A stretch of 35,432 nt of DNA from Streptomyces albidoflavus (lineage in GTDB: Bacteria > Actinomycetota > Actinomycetes > Streptomycetales > Streptomycetaceae): the NCBI RefSeq assembly GCF_000719955.1, contig NZ_JOII01000047.1:1-35432 (forward strand), written 5' to 3'. Below, one piece after another: positions 28,557-35,432 of this stretch. The notes under the pieces were generated by a model that had not been told where the DNA came from, ran no database searches, and was given only the letters and a program-made list of their open reading frames with translations. A program made the position numbers and the translations under genes. Each line of letters begins with the position of its first letter. Position 1 is the stretch's first letter.

Positions 28557-28597
28557 ACGGGCCTCCTCCCCGCCCCAGCGGCGGGAAGGAGGCCCGT
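28557..28597 (+). terminator. hairpin terminator after the DUF7455 gene
   Basis: ACGGGCCTCCT at 28557-28567 pairs with AGGAGGCCCGT at 28587-28597, with a further inner GC stem. TTTCGG follows on the plus strand. Confidence 0.7.
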
Positions 28598-28755
28598 TTC
28601 GGTTTCCGGGGGCCTCTGGAGCCCCCTGCGCGGCGCCGGGCGACGCGGCCGCCAGGTTTGGCCGAAGCCGGCCTTGCGGGCGGCCACGACGCCCTTCCAG
28701 CGCCTCCAGGCGCCTTCAGGCGTCTTCCGAACACCCTCCAGGCGCTCCCGCGTGC

Positions 28756-29571
28756 CTACGGAGCGACCGCGGAGACCCGGGTGTAGACGCCCGGACTGCT
28801 GGCCCGCCCGCAGCCGCTACCCCACGAGACCAGGCCGATCAGCTTGCCGCCGGCCACCAGCGGGCCGCCGCTGTCCCCCTGGCAGGCGTCCCGGCCGCCG
28901 CGTGCGTCACCGGCGCAGAGCATGGTCTCCGCCTCGTACCGGCCGACCGAGCTGCCCGGGTAGGCGCGGCGGCAGGTGGCGTCCTCCAGCACCGTCACCC
29001 CGACGGACCTGAGCCTGGACGAGTACGTTCCGTTACCGGTCGTGTCGCCCCAGCCGAAGACGGTGGCCTTGCTGCCCGGCTTCTCCTCGGCACTCCCCGG
29101 CCGGGCCACGGGCAGCACCGCCGAGGCGGGCAGGGGCTCGGCGAGGGTCAGCGTGGCGAGGTCACCCGCGTTGCTGGCCGGGTCGTACCCCGGGTTGACC
29201 CGGACGCCGCTGACTGCGGTCTCCCGGCCCTTCCCCGAGGAGCGCAGGTCGTCGCGGCCGGAGATCACCCGCAGGTCGGGGACGCGGGAGAGGGCGACCC
29301 CGAGCACCTCCTCGTCCACGCAGTGCGCGGCGGTGAGCACCGTCCGCTCGCCGACGACCACCCCGCCGCAGAACTGGCCGGAGCGCTCGCTGCCGAACCG
29401 GTCGCGGCTGCCGAGGGCGACGACCCACGGGTGGTCGTCGACGCTGGCGAGGCTGCCGCCGACCACGACGCTGTCGGCCGCCGCCGGGGCGGGACCCGAC
29501 AGAGGGGCCGCCAGGACGGCCACGGCCGCCACCAGCCCGGCCCGGCCGCTTCGGTTCCATCGACGCCGCAT
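28756..29571 (-). CDS. secreted trypsin-like serine protease (S1 family)
   Basis: The 271-residue precursor has a signal peptide (basic start, hydrophobic 12-24, cleavage after about APAAA-D, residue 32). The mature chain begins near VVVGGSLAS. The triad is His83 (TAAHC), Asp137 (GDLATL) and Ser234 (GDSGGP); Asp228 at the base of the S1 pocket predicts cleavage after Arg or Lys. Six cysteines fit three disulphides (68/84, 200/219, 230/254). The protein ends at YTRVSAVAP, shorter than most trypsins, which continue with a C-terminal helix. ATG at 29571 follows GGAG by 6 bases. It converges on the DUF7455 gene. Confidence 0.92.
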   Translation of the reverse strand: MRRRWNRSGRAGLVAAVAVLAAPLSGPAPAAADSVVVGGSLASVDDHPWVVALGSRDRFGSERSGQFCGGVVVGERTVLTAAHCVDEEVLGVALSRVPDLRVISGRDDLRSSGKGRETAVSGVRVNPGYDPASNAGDLATLTLAEPLPASAVLPVARPGSAEEKPGSKATVFGWGDTTGNGTYSSRLRSVGVTVLEDATCRRAYPGSSVGRYEAETMLCAGDARGGRDACQGDSGGPLVAGGKLIGLVSWGSGCGRASSPGVYTRVSAVAP

Positions 29572-29730
29572 CTTCTCTCCTCACTCAAGGCGTTCTGTTA
29601 CGCACCCAGAGTGATCTACGGCGGGGCCCCGCGCACGGGCGGCGCCACGGGTGGCCCCTGACGGAGTGCGCGAAACCGCACGGAGGTCCGCCCGGCCCCC
29701 GCCCGTGCGAGACGCGGACCCCCGGACGGC

Positions 29731-29782
29731 GAAAGGGGCCTTCGCAGTCCACCCGTGCGGGTGGACTGCGAAGGCCCCTTTC
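29731..29782 (-). terminator. long 24-bp hairpin terminator of hrdB
   Basis: The arms 29731-29754 and 29759-29782 are perfectly complementary over 24 bp with a GTGC loop. The outer end is GAAAGG/CCTTTC and the inner end is CCACCC/GGGTGG. It begins 28 bases after the hrdB stop. Confidence 0.85.
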
Positions 29783-29809
29783 CCGGAGTTCCCCGGAGCG
29801 GAGCGGGTC

Positions 29810-31342
29810 CTAGTCGAGGTAGTCGCGCAGGACCTGCGAGCGGGACGGGTGGCGCAGCTTCGACATGGTCTTCGACTCGATCTGGCGGATGCGCTCACGC
29901 GTCACCCCGTAGACCTTGCCGATCTCGTCGAGGGTCTTCGGCTGACCGTCGGTGAGACCGAACCGCATCGAGACCACGCCCGCCTCACGCTCGGAGAGCG
30001 TGTCGAGGACGGAGTGCAGCTGCTCCTGGAGGAGCGTGAAGGAGACCGCGTCGGCCGGGACGACCGCCTCGGAGTCCTCGATGAGGTCACCGAACTCGCT
30101 GTCGCCGTCCTCGCCGAGCGGGGTGTGCAGGGAGATGGGCTCGCGGCCGTACTTCTGGACCTCGATGACCTTCTCGGGGGTCATGTCGAGTTCCTTGGCC
30201 AGCTCCTCCGGGGTGGGCTCGCGGCCCAGGTCCTGGAGCATCTGGCGCTGGACGCGGGCCAGCTTGTTGATGACCTCGACCATGTGCACCGGGATACGGA
30301 TGGTGCGGGCCTGGTCGGCCATGGCGCGGGTGATCGCCTGCCGGATCCACCAGGTGGCGTATGTGGAGAACTTGTAGCCCTTGGTGTAGTCGAACTTCTC
30401 GACCGCGCGGATCAGACCGAGGTTGCCCTCCTGGATCAGGTCCAGGAAGAGCATGCCGCGGCCGGTGTAGCGCTTTGCCAGCGAGACCACGAGACGGAGG
30501 TTGGCCTCCAGCAGGTGGTTCTTGGCGCGGCGGCCGTCCTCGGCGATGATCTCCAGCTCGCGCTTGAGCTTGGGGGCGATCTTGTCGGCGTTGGCGAGCT
30601 TGTCCTCGGCGAAGAGGCCGGCCTCGATGCGCTTGGCGAGTTCGACCTCCTGCTCGGCGTTGAGGAGGGGGACCTTGCCGATCTGCTTGAGGTAGTCCTT
30701 GACCGGGTCGGCGGTGGCACCGGCGGCCGCGACCTGCTGGGCGGGCGCGTCGTCCTCGTCGTCGTCGGACAGGACGAAGCCCTGGCTCTCGCCGCCGGTT
30801 CCCTCGGGCGCGCCTTCCTCGCCCGGCTTGCCGGTGGTGGGCTTCTCCTCGGCCTCGTCGTCGAGCAGCTCGTCGACGACGTTCTTGGCCGCGGTCTTCT
30901 TGGCGGCGGTCTTCTTCGCCGTCGCCTTCTTCGCCGTCTTCTTGGCGGTGGTCTTCTTGGCCGCGGCCTTCTTCACGGGCGCCTCGGACTCCTCGTCCGT
31001 GGGCGCGGCCGCGGGGGCGCTCTTCTTCACCGGGGCCGCCTTGGCGGCCACCGTCCTGGTGGTGGCGGTGCGCTTCGCCGGGCTCTTCGCTGCGACGCTC
31101 TTCCGGGTGCGCTTGGGCTCCGCCGCACTGACCATCAGCGTCACACCCTCTTCCTCGAGGATCTGATTGAGGCTGCGCAGAACGTTCTTCCACTGAGTGG
31201 CCGGGATCTGGTCAGCTTCGAAGGCCCGACGCACGTCGTCGCCGGCGATCTGCCCATCAGCCTTTCCCCGCTCGATCAGCGCCATCACAGACTGGGACTC
31301 GGCGATCTCCGGCGGGAGCGTACGGGATGTGCTGGCCGACAC
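29810..31342 (-). CDS. hrdB: principal RNA polymerase sigma factor HrdB
   Basis: The 510-residue protein is the housekeeping sigma-70. Region 1.1 is followed by a lysine/alanine-rich low-complexity stretch (about 75-155) and an acidic stretch. Region 1.2 ([20 protein letters not shown]), region 2 with [20 protein letters not shown], region 3, and the region 4 helix-turn-helix ([20 protein letters not shown]) follow. It closely matches remembered S. coelicolor HrdB, differing mainly in the linker. GTG at 31342 follows AGAGG by 8 bases and matches the known N-terminus [11 protein letters not shown]; a TTG two codons earlier is less likely. It drives most vegetative promoters. The upstream gap is long (737 bp). 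Confidence 0.98.
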   Translation of the reverse strand: MSASTSRTLPPEIAESQSVMALIERGKADGQIAGDDVRRAFEADQIPATQWKNVLRSLNQILEEEGVTLMVSAAEPKRTRKSVAAKSPAKRTATTRTVAAKAAPVKKSAPAAAPTDEESEAPVKKAAAKKTTAKKTAKKATAKKTAAKKTAAKNVVDELLDDEAEEKPTTGKPGEEGAPEGTGGESQGFVLSDDDEDDAPAQQVAAAGATADPVKDYLKQIGKVPLLNAEQEVELAKRIEAGLFAEDKLANADKIAPKLKRELEIIAEDGRRAKNHLLEANLRLVVSLAKRYTGRGMLFLDLIQEGNLGLIRAVEKFDYTKGYKFSTYATWWIRQAITRAMADQARTIRIPVHMVEVINKLARVQRQMLQDLGREPTPEELAKELDMTPEKVIEVQKYGREPISLHTPLGEDGDSEFGDLIEDSEAVVPADAVSFTLLQEQLHSVLDTLSEREAGVVSMRFGLTDGQPKTLDEIGKVYGVTRERIRQIESKTMSKLRHPSRSQVLRDYLD

Positions 31343-31820
31343 GAACAACCTCTCGGAACGTTGAATAACGGCTTCCGGCCCCTGTCCTGGGTGAAGGACG
31401 GGAGCCGACGACCCACGGCTGGGATTGGACCGGGGACGTTGCGGGACCGGTGAGGGGGTACAGCGCCACGAACGACGACCGCATTCCCTCTTCGGCTATC
31501 ACCTCTTAGGTCATCGCGCTGCCCGGTCGAGCGTTACGCCCAATCCGCGTGGCCCGAGTCACACCCCTATATCGGTCAAAATTCTCCGAATAGCGACAGA
31601 GGGCGACATAAAGATGCCGTGAAGCTCCGGAGGCCCGGACTCCGGTCACGGGGAGCCCCGAGCGCGGTGCGCGGTGCGGCCCCGGGCGGCACGGAGCCGC
31701 CGGGTCCGACCGTACTCCGGCTCCGTCCGGTGCGACGCACGGCTTCCCTCTCCCCTTTCCCTTACGCGCCCACGTTCCCCTTAAGCGCTCACGCGCATAC
31801 GCGCCCGGGCGGCAACGCCG

Positions 31821-31860
31821 CGGCCCCTGGCGGCGGGCTTGCGCCGGCTGTCAGGGGCCG
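31821..31860 (-). terminator. hairpin downstream of whiH
   Basis: CGGCCCCTG at 31821-31829 pairs with CAGGGGCCG at 31852-31860, with an inner GGCGGC/GCCGGC-like stem. It lies 220 bases after the whiH stop, so it may end whiH transcripts. Confidence 0.4.
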
Positions 31861-31874
31861 TCGTGTCGCCCGGC

Positions 31875-31906
31875 GGGAGGGAGGGAGGGAGGGAGGGAGG
31901 GAGGGA
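31875..31906. repeat. GGGA tandem repeat, eight copies
   Basis: An uninterrupted run of eight GGGA units lies between hrdB and whiH. The plus strand has eight G-triplets separated by single A bases, ideal for G-quadruplex formation. Copy number is likely variable between strains. Confidence 0.85.
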
Positions 31907-32079
31907 ACGTTTCCCCAGGGCCGGCTCCCGGTGCGGGGCGTCCGGGGCGGGTGGCCGGGCCGGGCCGCGGCCGCCGCCGGCCTCCCCGCTCGCGGGATCA
32001 GCGGGGTGGCCGGCAGGACGGGGGGCGGCAGCTGCGGCGGACCGGAAGGCGGCGGAGGGCGCGCCGTGGGCCGCGAGGG

Positions 32080-32967
32080 TCAGTGCTGCTCGCGCGGTCC
32101 GGGGACGACCCGCTCCACCTCGGGGTGGGCGGTCAGGAGCTGGCGCATGGCGTGCTCGGCGGCGGCGCCGTCGCCCTCGGCGAGGGTGTCGATGATGCGG
32201 GCGTGGTGTGCGAGGGAGGTCTCGTTGGGCCGGTCGCAGCCGGTGGCCGGGCCGCCGGAGACCTGGAGGGCGGCGGAGACGATGCCGGAGAGGTGCTCCA
32301 GCATGCGGTTGCCGGCGAGCTGGATCAGCAGTCCGTGGAACTCGGCGTCGGCGCGGGAGAAGGTCATCAGGTCGCCCTGGCCCAGGGCGTGGCCCATGAT
32401 CTCCACCATGTCCGCGAGCCGCTGCTGGGCGTCCTCACGGCCGTGGCCCGCGGCGAGGCGGGCGGCGAGCGGCTCGATCGTCCAGCGCAGTTCGCCGAGC
32501 TCGCGGCGCTGGTCCTCACGCTGCGGGCCGAAGGCGCGCCATTCGATGATGTCGGGGTCGAGGAGGTTCCAGTCGCTGACCGGGCGGACCCTGGTCCCGA
32601 CGTTGGGCCTGGCGCTCACCAGGCCCTTGGCCTCCAGCACGCGCAGGGACTCCCGGACGACGGTGCGGGAGACCTCGAATCGCTGCCCGATCTCCTCGGG
32701 CACCAGGGGCCGGTCGGCCCCGAGGTCGCCGGAGACGATCATCTGGCCGAGCTGCTGGACGAGTTGGCCGTGAAGACCCCGGCCGCGATTACTGCTCGGA
32801 CGCCGCACGGCCCTGCCCAGATCGGAGTCACCGCCCTCCCAGGACGCGGCGCTCCGCTCCGGCCCGGGCACCTCCGCGTAGGGGTAGCGGTCGAGTTCGC
32901 CCGGACCCGCGAGGCCGGAGTCGGTGGAACGGGCGGCGTTCATCATGGAGTGCGCAAGGGTAGTCAC
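32080..32967 (-). CDS. whiH: sporulation regulator WhiH (GntR/FadR family)
   Basis: The 295-residue protein starts with an unstructured N-terminus including LAGPGELDRYPYAEVPGP. A winged helix-turn-helix follows (about 85-130, IGQRFEVSRTVVRESLRVLE), then an FCD domain (about 145-280). The sequence matches remembered S. coelicolor WhiH and it sits beside hrdB as there. WhiH acts in aerial hyphae at the onset of sporulation septation, and its gene depends on sigma WhiG. GTG at 32967 follows AAAGG by 5 bases; later ATGs (MMNAARS) lack such a site. Its ligand is unknown. Confidence 0.93.
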   Translation of the reverse strand: MTTLAHSMMNAARSTDSGLAGPGELDRYPYAEVPGPERSAASWEGGDSDLGRAVRRPSSNRGRGLHGQLVQQLGQMIVSGDLGADRPLVPEEIGQRFEVSRTVVRESLRVLEAKGLVSARPNVGTRVRPVSDWNLLDPDIIEWRAFGPQREDQRRELGELRWTIEPLAARLAAGHGREDAQQRLADMVEIMGHALGQGDLMTFSRADAEFHGLLIQLAGNRMLEHLSGIVSAALQVSGGPATGCDRPNETSLAHHARIIDTLAEGDGAAAEHAMRQLLTAHPEVERVVPGPREQH

Positions 32968-33429
32968 GGAACCTTTGTCGGCGTCGTCCCCAAGTGCCTT
33001 GAGGTCTTTGGTGAAAAGCACACGAAAGGGTGATCGCTCGCTCCGTGGCCATTGACGCCCCGCCGAAGGCACCCGAACACCCCTGTCCGGAACGCGGACT
33101 TGCCCGCCCGCCCGGTCAGAAACCACCGGCCCGCCGACGTCACACGAACAGATCCGCGCGGATACGTGCAGGACAGGGCCCTGAACGACAACATGACCGT
33201 GATATCCGCAGGTTGTCCCCACTCCCCCGGCCTCCCGCGCGACCCGTTCCGCAGGACCGCTCGGACACCGTCACAACCGCCCTGTGACGCACCGCAGATC
33301 ACGCCCGGCGCACACGACGGCGCTCGCACAAAGGGCCGTTGGGCGCACTCGCGTACGAGACGCCGAGGGCGACGGAACAGGCGGTCCCGCCGGGGGCGGT
33401 GACCGCCTGGAACCGGGGTGACCGGAGGC
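32968..33429. other. whiH upstream region without genes
   Basis: No credible gene lies in these 462 bp; open frames are Arg/Pro-rich and lack ribosome-binding sites. The region should hold the whiH promoter and the end of the Nudix-regulator transcript. Confidence 0.5.
33031..33055 (-). promoter_or_regulatory. weak sigma-WhiG-like promoter candidate for whiH
   Basis: On the minus strand TCAA (33052-33055) is followed after 13 bases by AGCGATCA (33031-33038). The motile-type sigma consensus is TAAA-N15-GCCGATAA, so this matches partly and the spacing is 2 short. It is about 65 bases before the GTG start. Confidence 0.25.
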
Positions 33430-34206
33430 TCAGACCTCGGGCCGCAGCATGGGCGGGTTGAGCAGAGTGGCGCCGCCCGCGCGGAAGAGCTGGGCCGGGC
33501 GCCCGCCCTGGCGGGTCGTGGTCCCGCCGGTGGGGACGAGGAAGCCGGGCGTACCGGTCACCTTGCGGTGGAAGTTGCGCGGGTCGAGCACGACGCCCCA
33601 GACCGCCTCGTACACCCGGCGCAGTTCTCCGACCGTGAACTCGGGCGGGCAGAAGGCGGTGGCGAGGGAGGAGTACTCGATCTTCGAGCGGGCCCGCTCC
33701 ACCCCGTCCCCGAGGATCGTGCCGTGGTCGAAGGCGAGCGGTTCGGCCGGAAGCTCCGTCCGGCGGCCGCCCGCCGTCGTACCGAGCAACTCCTCGACGG
33801 GGGACCACCTCGCGTGGCGGGCGTCGCCGCCGGCCCGGGGCGCGGGGAGGTCGGGGGCGAGCGCCAGATGCGCGACGCTCACCACCCGCATCCTCGGATC
33901 GCGGTCCGGGTCACCGTAGGTGGCGAGCTGTTCGAGGTGCGCGCCGTTGGCGGTGGCCGGAGCCTCGGGGGTGTGGGCGCACAGGCCCGTCTCCTCCGTG
34001 AGCTCCCGGGCCGCAGCCGTGGACAGATCCTCGTTCTCCCGGACGAAGCCGCCGGGCAACGCCCACTTCCCCTGGAACGGGGCCTCGCCCCGGCGCACCA
34101 CGAGGGCGCACAGGGCGTGCTTGCGCACGGTGAGGACGACCAGATCGACAGTGACAGCGAACGGCGGGAACGCCGACGGGTCGTAGGGGGGCATGAGGGT
34201 GATCAT
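33430..34206 (-). CDS. NrtR-type Nudix-domain transcriptional regulator
   Basis: The 258-residue protein has an N-terminal Nudix domain with a complete Nudix box (GGFVRENE then RELTEETGL, about residues 50-75). A C-terminal winged helix-turn-helix follows (about 165-235, SSLATAFCPPEFTVGELRRV). This is the NrtR/COG4111 layout. NrtR proteins bind ADP-ribose or related nucleotides and often control NAD metabolism genes; here the box is intact, so hydrolase activity is possible. Start could be 34206 (MITLMPPYD) or 34194 (MPPYD); I chose the longer because of AGGCAG upstream. A palindrome abuts the start. No NAD gene lies nearby, so its targets are unknown. Confidence 0.85.
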   Translation of the reverse strand: MITLMPPYDPSAFPPFAVTVDLVVLTVRKHALCALVVRRGEAPFQGKWALPGGFVRENEDLSTAAARELTEETGLCAHTPEAPATANGAHLEQLATYGDPDRDPRMRVVSVAHLALAPDLPAPRAGGDARHARWSPVEELLGTTAGGRRTELPAEPLAFDHGTILGDGVERARSKIEYSSLATAFCPPEFTVGELRRVYEAVWGVVLDPRNFHRKVTGTPGFLVPTGGTTTRQGGRPAQLFRAGGATLLNPPMLRPEV

Positions 34207-34226
34207 AGTCGTCTGCCTGACGATAA
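34207..34226. promoter_or_regulatory. palindrome adjoining the Nudix-regulator start
   Basis: TAGTCGTC TGCC TGACGATAA contains the inverted repeat TCGTC-N5-GACGA with AT-rich ends. It lies immediately upstream of the start codon at 34206, a likely autoregulatory operator. Confidence 0.45.
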
Positions 34227-34360
34227 ACAGCCTGTTGGCAGAGGCCGCACCGAGCGCGCGTCCGGCGGTTTCCCGGTCATTTCCGCGTGATCGTCCCGCA
34301 TCGCGCACACGCGGCGGCCATGTCGCGGCGGTCCGGGACGGCACTCCGGGCCGGTGGCGG

Positions 34361-34936
34361 TCAGTGGAGGGTGGGCCGGTAGACGAGTTCCTGGATGTGG
34401 TGGTCGAGTACACGGCTCTCGGTCAGTTCGAGGTCGAAGTCGGCCGCGCCACGGAACACCGGGTCCAGTCCGGTGCGGCCCGTGATGACGGGGAAGATCG
34501 TCACCTGGAGGCGGTCCACCAGGCCGGCGGCCATCAGCGCCCGGTTCATCGAGAGGCTGCCGTGCGAACGCAACGGCACATCGGACTCCTCCTTGAGCCG
34601 CGCCACGACATCCACCGCGTCACCAGCCACGACCGTGGCGTCCGGCCAGTCCAGGGGAGCCTCCAGCGTCGTCGACACGACGGTGGCCGGGAGGTGTCGC
34701 ATCCGCGTGACCCAGGGGTCGAGGACCTCCTGCTGCTCGCTGCCCGCCGCCAGCATCCGGGCGAACGCGCGGTACGTCTGAGCGCCGAAGACCATGCGCT
34801 GCTCCCCGCCGTACTCGGCGAGGCGCCGGTCCAGCAGTTCGGGGCCCTGCTTGCCCCAGTATCCGGTCCAGTCGGCCCCGGCGGCGCCGTAGCCGTCGAG
34901 GCTGCAGAAGACGTCGAAGGTGTAGGTGGTGGTCAT
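34361..34936 (-). CDS. dihydrofolate reductase-like (RibD C-terminal domain) protein
   Basis: The 191-residue protein begins MTTTYTFDVFCSLDGYG and carries the RibD/DHFR-like fold with FGAQTYRAFARML and SHGSLSMNRALMAAGLVD, the latter forming the NADPH-binding part. Length is normal for the family. These are putative reductases of unknown substrate and are not the essential folA. ATG at 34936 follows GAGGAGAG by about 6 bases. It lies directly downstream of the SRPBCC remnant, so an ancestral two-gene unit is possible. Confidence 0.88.
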   Translation of the reverse strand: MTTTYTFDVFCSLDGYGAAGADWTGYWGKQGPELLDRRLAEYGGEQRMVFGAQTYRAFARMLAAGSEQQEVLDPWVTRMRHLPATVVSTTLEAPLDWPDATVVAGDAVDVVARLKEESDVPLRSHGSLSMNRALMAAGLVDRLQVTIFPVITGRTGLDPVFRGAADFDLELTESRVLDHHIQELVYRPTLH

Positions 34937-34994
34937 GTCGCTCTCCTCGGTGGTGGGCGGTGGGCGCGCCAGGGCTTGGGCATCGGTGCGGCCG

Positions 34995-35432
34995 GTCTCG
35001 CCCGTCGGTGGCCGGGGGCGCGAGGCGGCGCGGCCGGTCGGCGAGGTGCCCGGCGCCGAAGGGCGGGAGGCGGGGGTCCTCCCGGATGGACGCCGGCACC
35101 GCCGACCCGCCGTACGTCAGCCTGACTTCCGTCCCTGACGGGCCCAGTGGCACCGGGTCGTCACGCCAGGTCCAGCGACCGAACTCCGGATGGCCACCCT
35201 CCTTCTCCTCCGCCGTGCGCCGGCCGATGGCGCGCGGAGGGTCGAGTACATGAACCTGGTTGGCCACCTGGTACTCCCCGAGCGGGTGATCGGGGTGGTG
35301 CGTGCCCAGCCGGGAGACCTGCCCTGCCTCGGGTAGCGGGGTCCGGTCGACGGGCTCTTGGGAACAGCCGGTGCGGTCGATCGCGGCGTGGGGGGGGGCG
35401 GGGTGACCAACGAGGTGGAGAGGGCGGGGGTG
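34995..35432 (-). pseudogene. partial, probably decayed SRPBCC-family gene at window edge
   Basis: The frame enters from the right edge with no stop. It contains HAAIDRTGC, VDRTPLPEAGQVSRLG, HPLGEYQVANQVHVLDPPRA, GRWTWRDDPVPLGPSGTEV and LTYGGSAVPASIRE, the pattern of SRPBCC (polyketide cyclase/START-like) proteins. Family members as I recall them read WRYDL, LTYDW and HLADSLRHLAAL at these sites; here they are WRDDP, LTYGG and HLADRPRRLAPP. The expected stop near 34995 is missing and the frame reads on into the reductase gene to 34620. Decay is inferred; a diverged functional protein is possible. Confidence 0.5.

Larger units (their letters stand above)
31343..32079. other. long hrdB upstream region without genes
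   Basis: The near 250 bases upstream of hrdB are relatively AT-rich for this genome (TTTTGACCGATATAGG on the minus strand at about 31566-31581) and should hold the hrdB promoter or promoters. I could not fix a -35/-10 pair with confidence. Further away are a hairpin (31821-31860) and a GGGA tract (31875-31906). The long plus-strand open frame here is Gly/Arg-rich and not credible. Confidence 0.5.

Noticed and set aside
29651..31453. 600-residue plus-strand frame opposite hrdB
   Set aside because: Antisense shadow; its Leu/Gly/Arg repeats mirror the Lys/Ala-rich linker of HrdB.
31478..31490. GGGAAT on the minus strand upstream of hrdB as a sigma-R -35 box
   Set aside because: No GTT-type -10 element lies at the 16-19 base spacing, so I did not call a sigma-R promoter.
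33052..33402. Plus-strand 116-residue frame upstream of whiH
   Set aside because: Arg/Pro-rich, no ribosome-binding site or domain, and it covers the expected whiH promoter region.

Overview
This is high-GC actinobacterial chromosome, almost certainly Streptomyces. Codon third positions are very GC-rich and GTG starts are common. The window holds HrdB (principal sigma factor), WhiH (sporulation regulator), ParC and ParE (topoisomerase IV), ptsH (HPr) and a DUF7455 protein beside hrdB. From memory, this gene set and order resemble the hrdB-parE-parC-ptsH part of the S. coelicolor core chromosome. Most genes lie on the minus strand.

Left part (1-9362): a partial GNAT/acyl-CoA-synthetase-like protein acetyltransferase diverges from ptsH. 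A DasR-type operator lies in front of ptsH. Next comes a 2.1 kb gene-poor stretch with a four-repeat type I-E-like CRISPR array without cas genes and a frameshifted gene remnant. A GntR/FCD regulator, an M23 cell-wall peptidase behind a c-di-AMP (ydaO-type) riboswitch, and an overlapping pair of M16 peptidase genes follow.

Middle (9560-22545): parC runs on the plus strand and converges on a CobW-type metallochaperone GTPase at a shared hairpin terminator. A carbohydrate operon follows on the minus strand: LacI-type regulator, lipoprotein substrate-binding protein, two permeases and a GH13 alpha-glucosidase. No transport ATPase is encoded here, so a shared ATPase such as MsiK is expected to energise it. 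A similar TTGCG...GCGTG element lies in front of both the regulator and the transporter. A sucrase/ferredoxin-like protein on the plus strand converges on an acetate-type sodium/solute symporter and its DUF485 partner.

Right part (22781-35432): a HelD-like helicase and a TetR regulator are separated by a perfect 13-bp-arm inverted repeat. Then come parE, a small zinc-ribbon-like DUF7455 protein, a secreted trypsin-like protease, hrdB, whiH, an NrtR-type Nudix regulator, a DHFR/RibD-like reductase, and a decayed or partial SRPBCC gene at the edge.

Most of the window is conserved housekeeping and developmental core. I see no clear new multi-gene system. The unusual material is in the 2.4-4.5 kb gap (orphan CRISPR array and decayed gene) and in several unassigned palindromic control elements.
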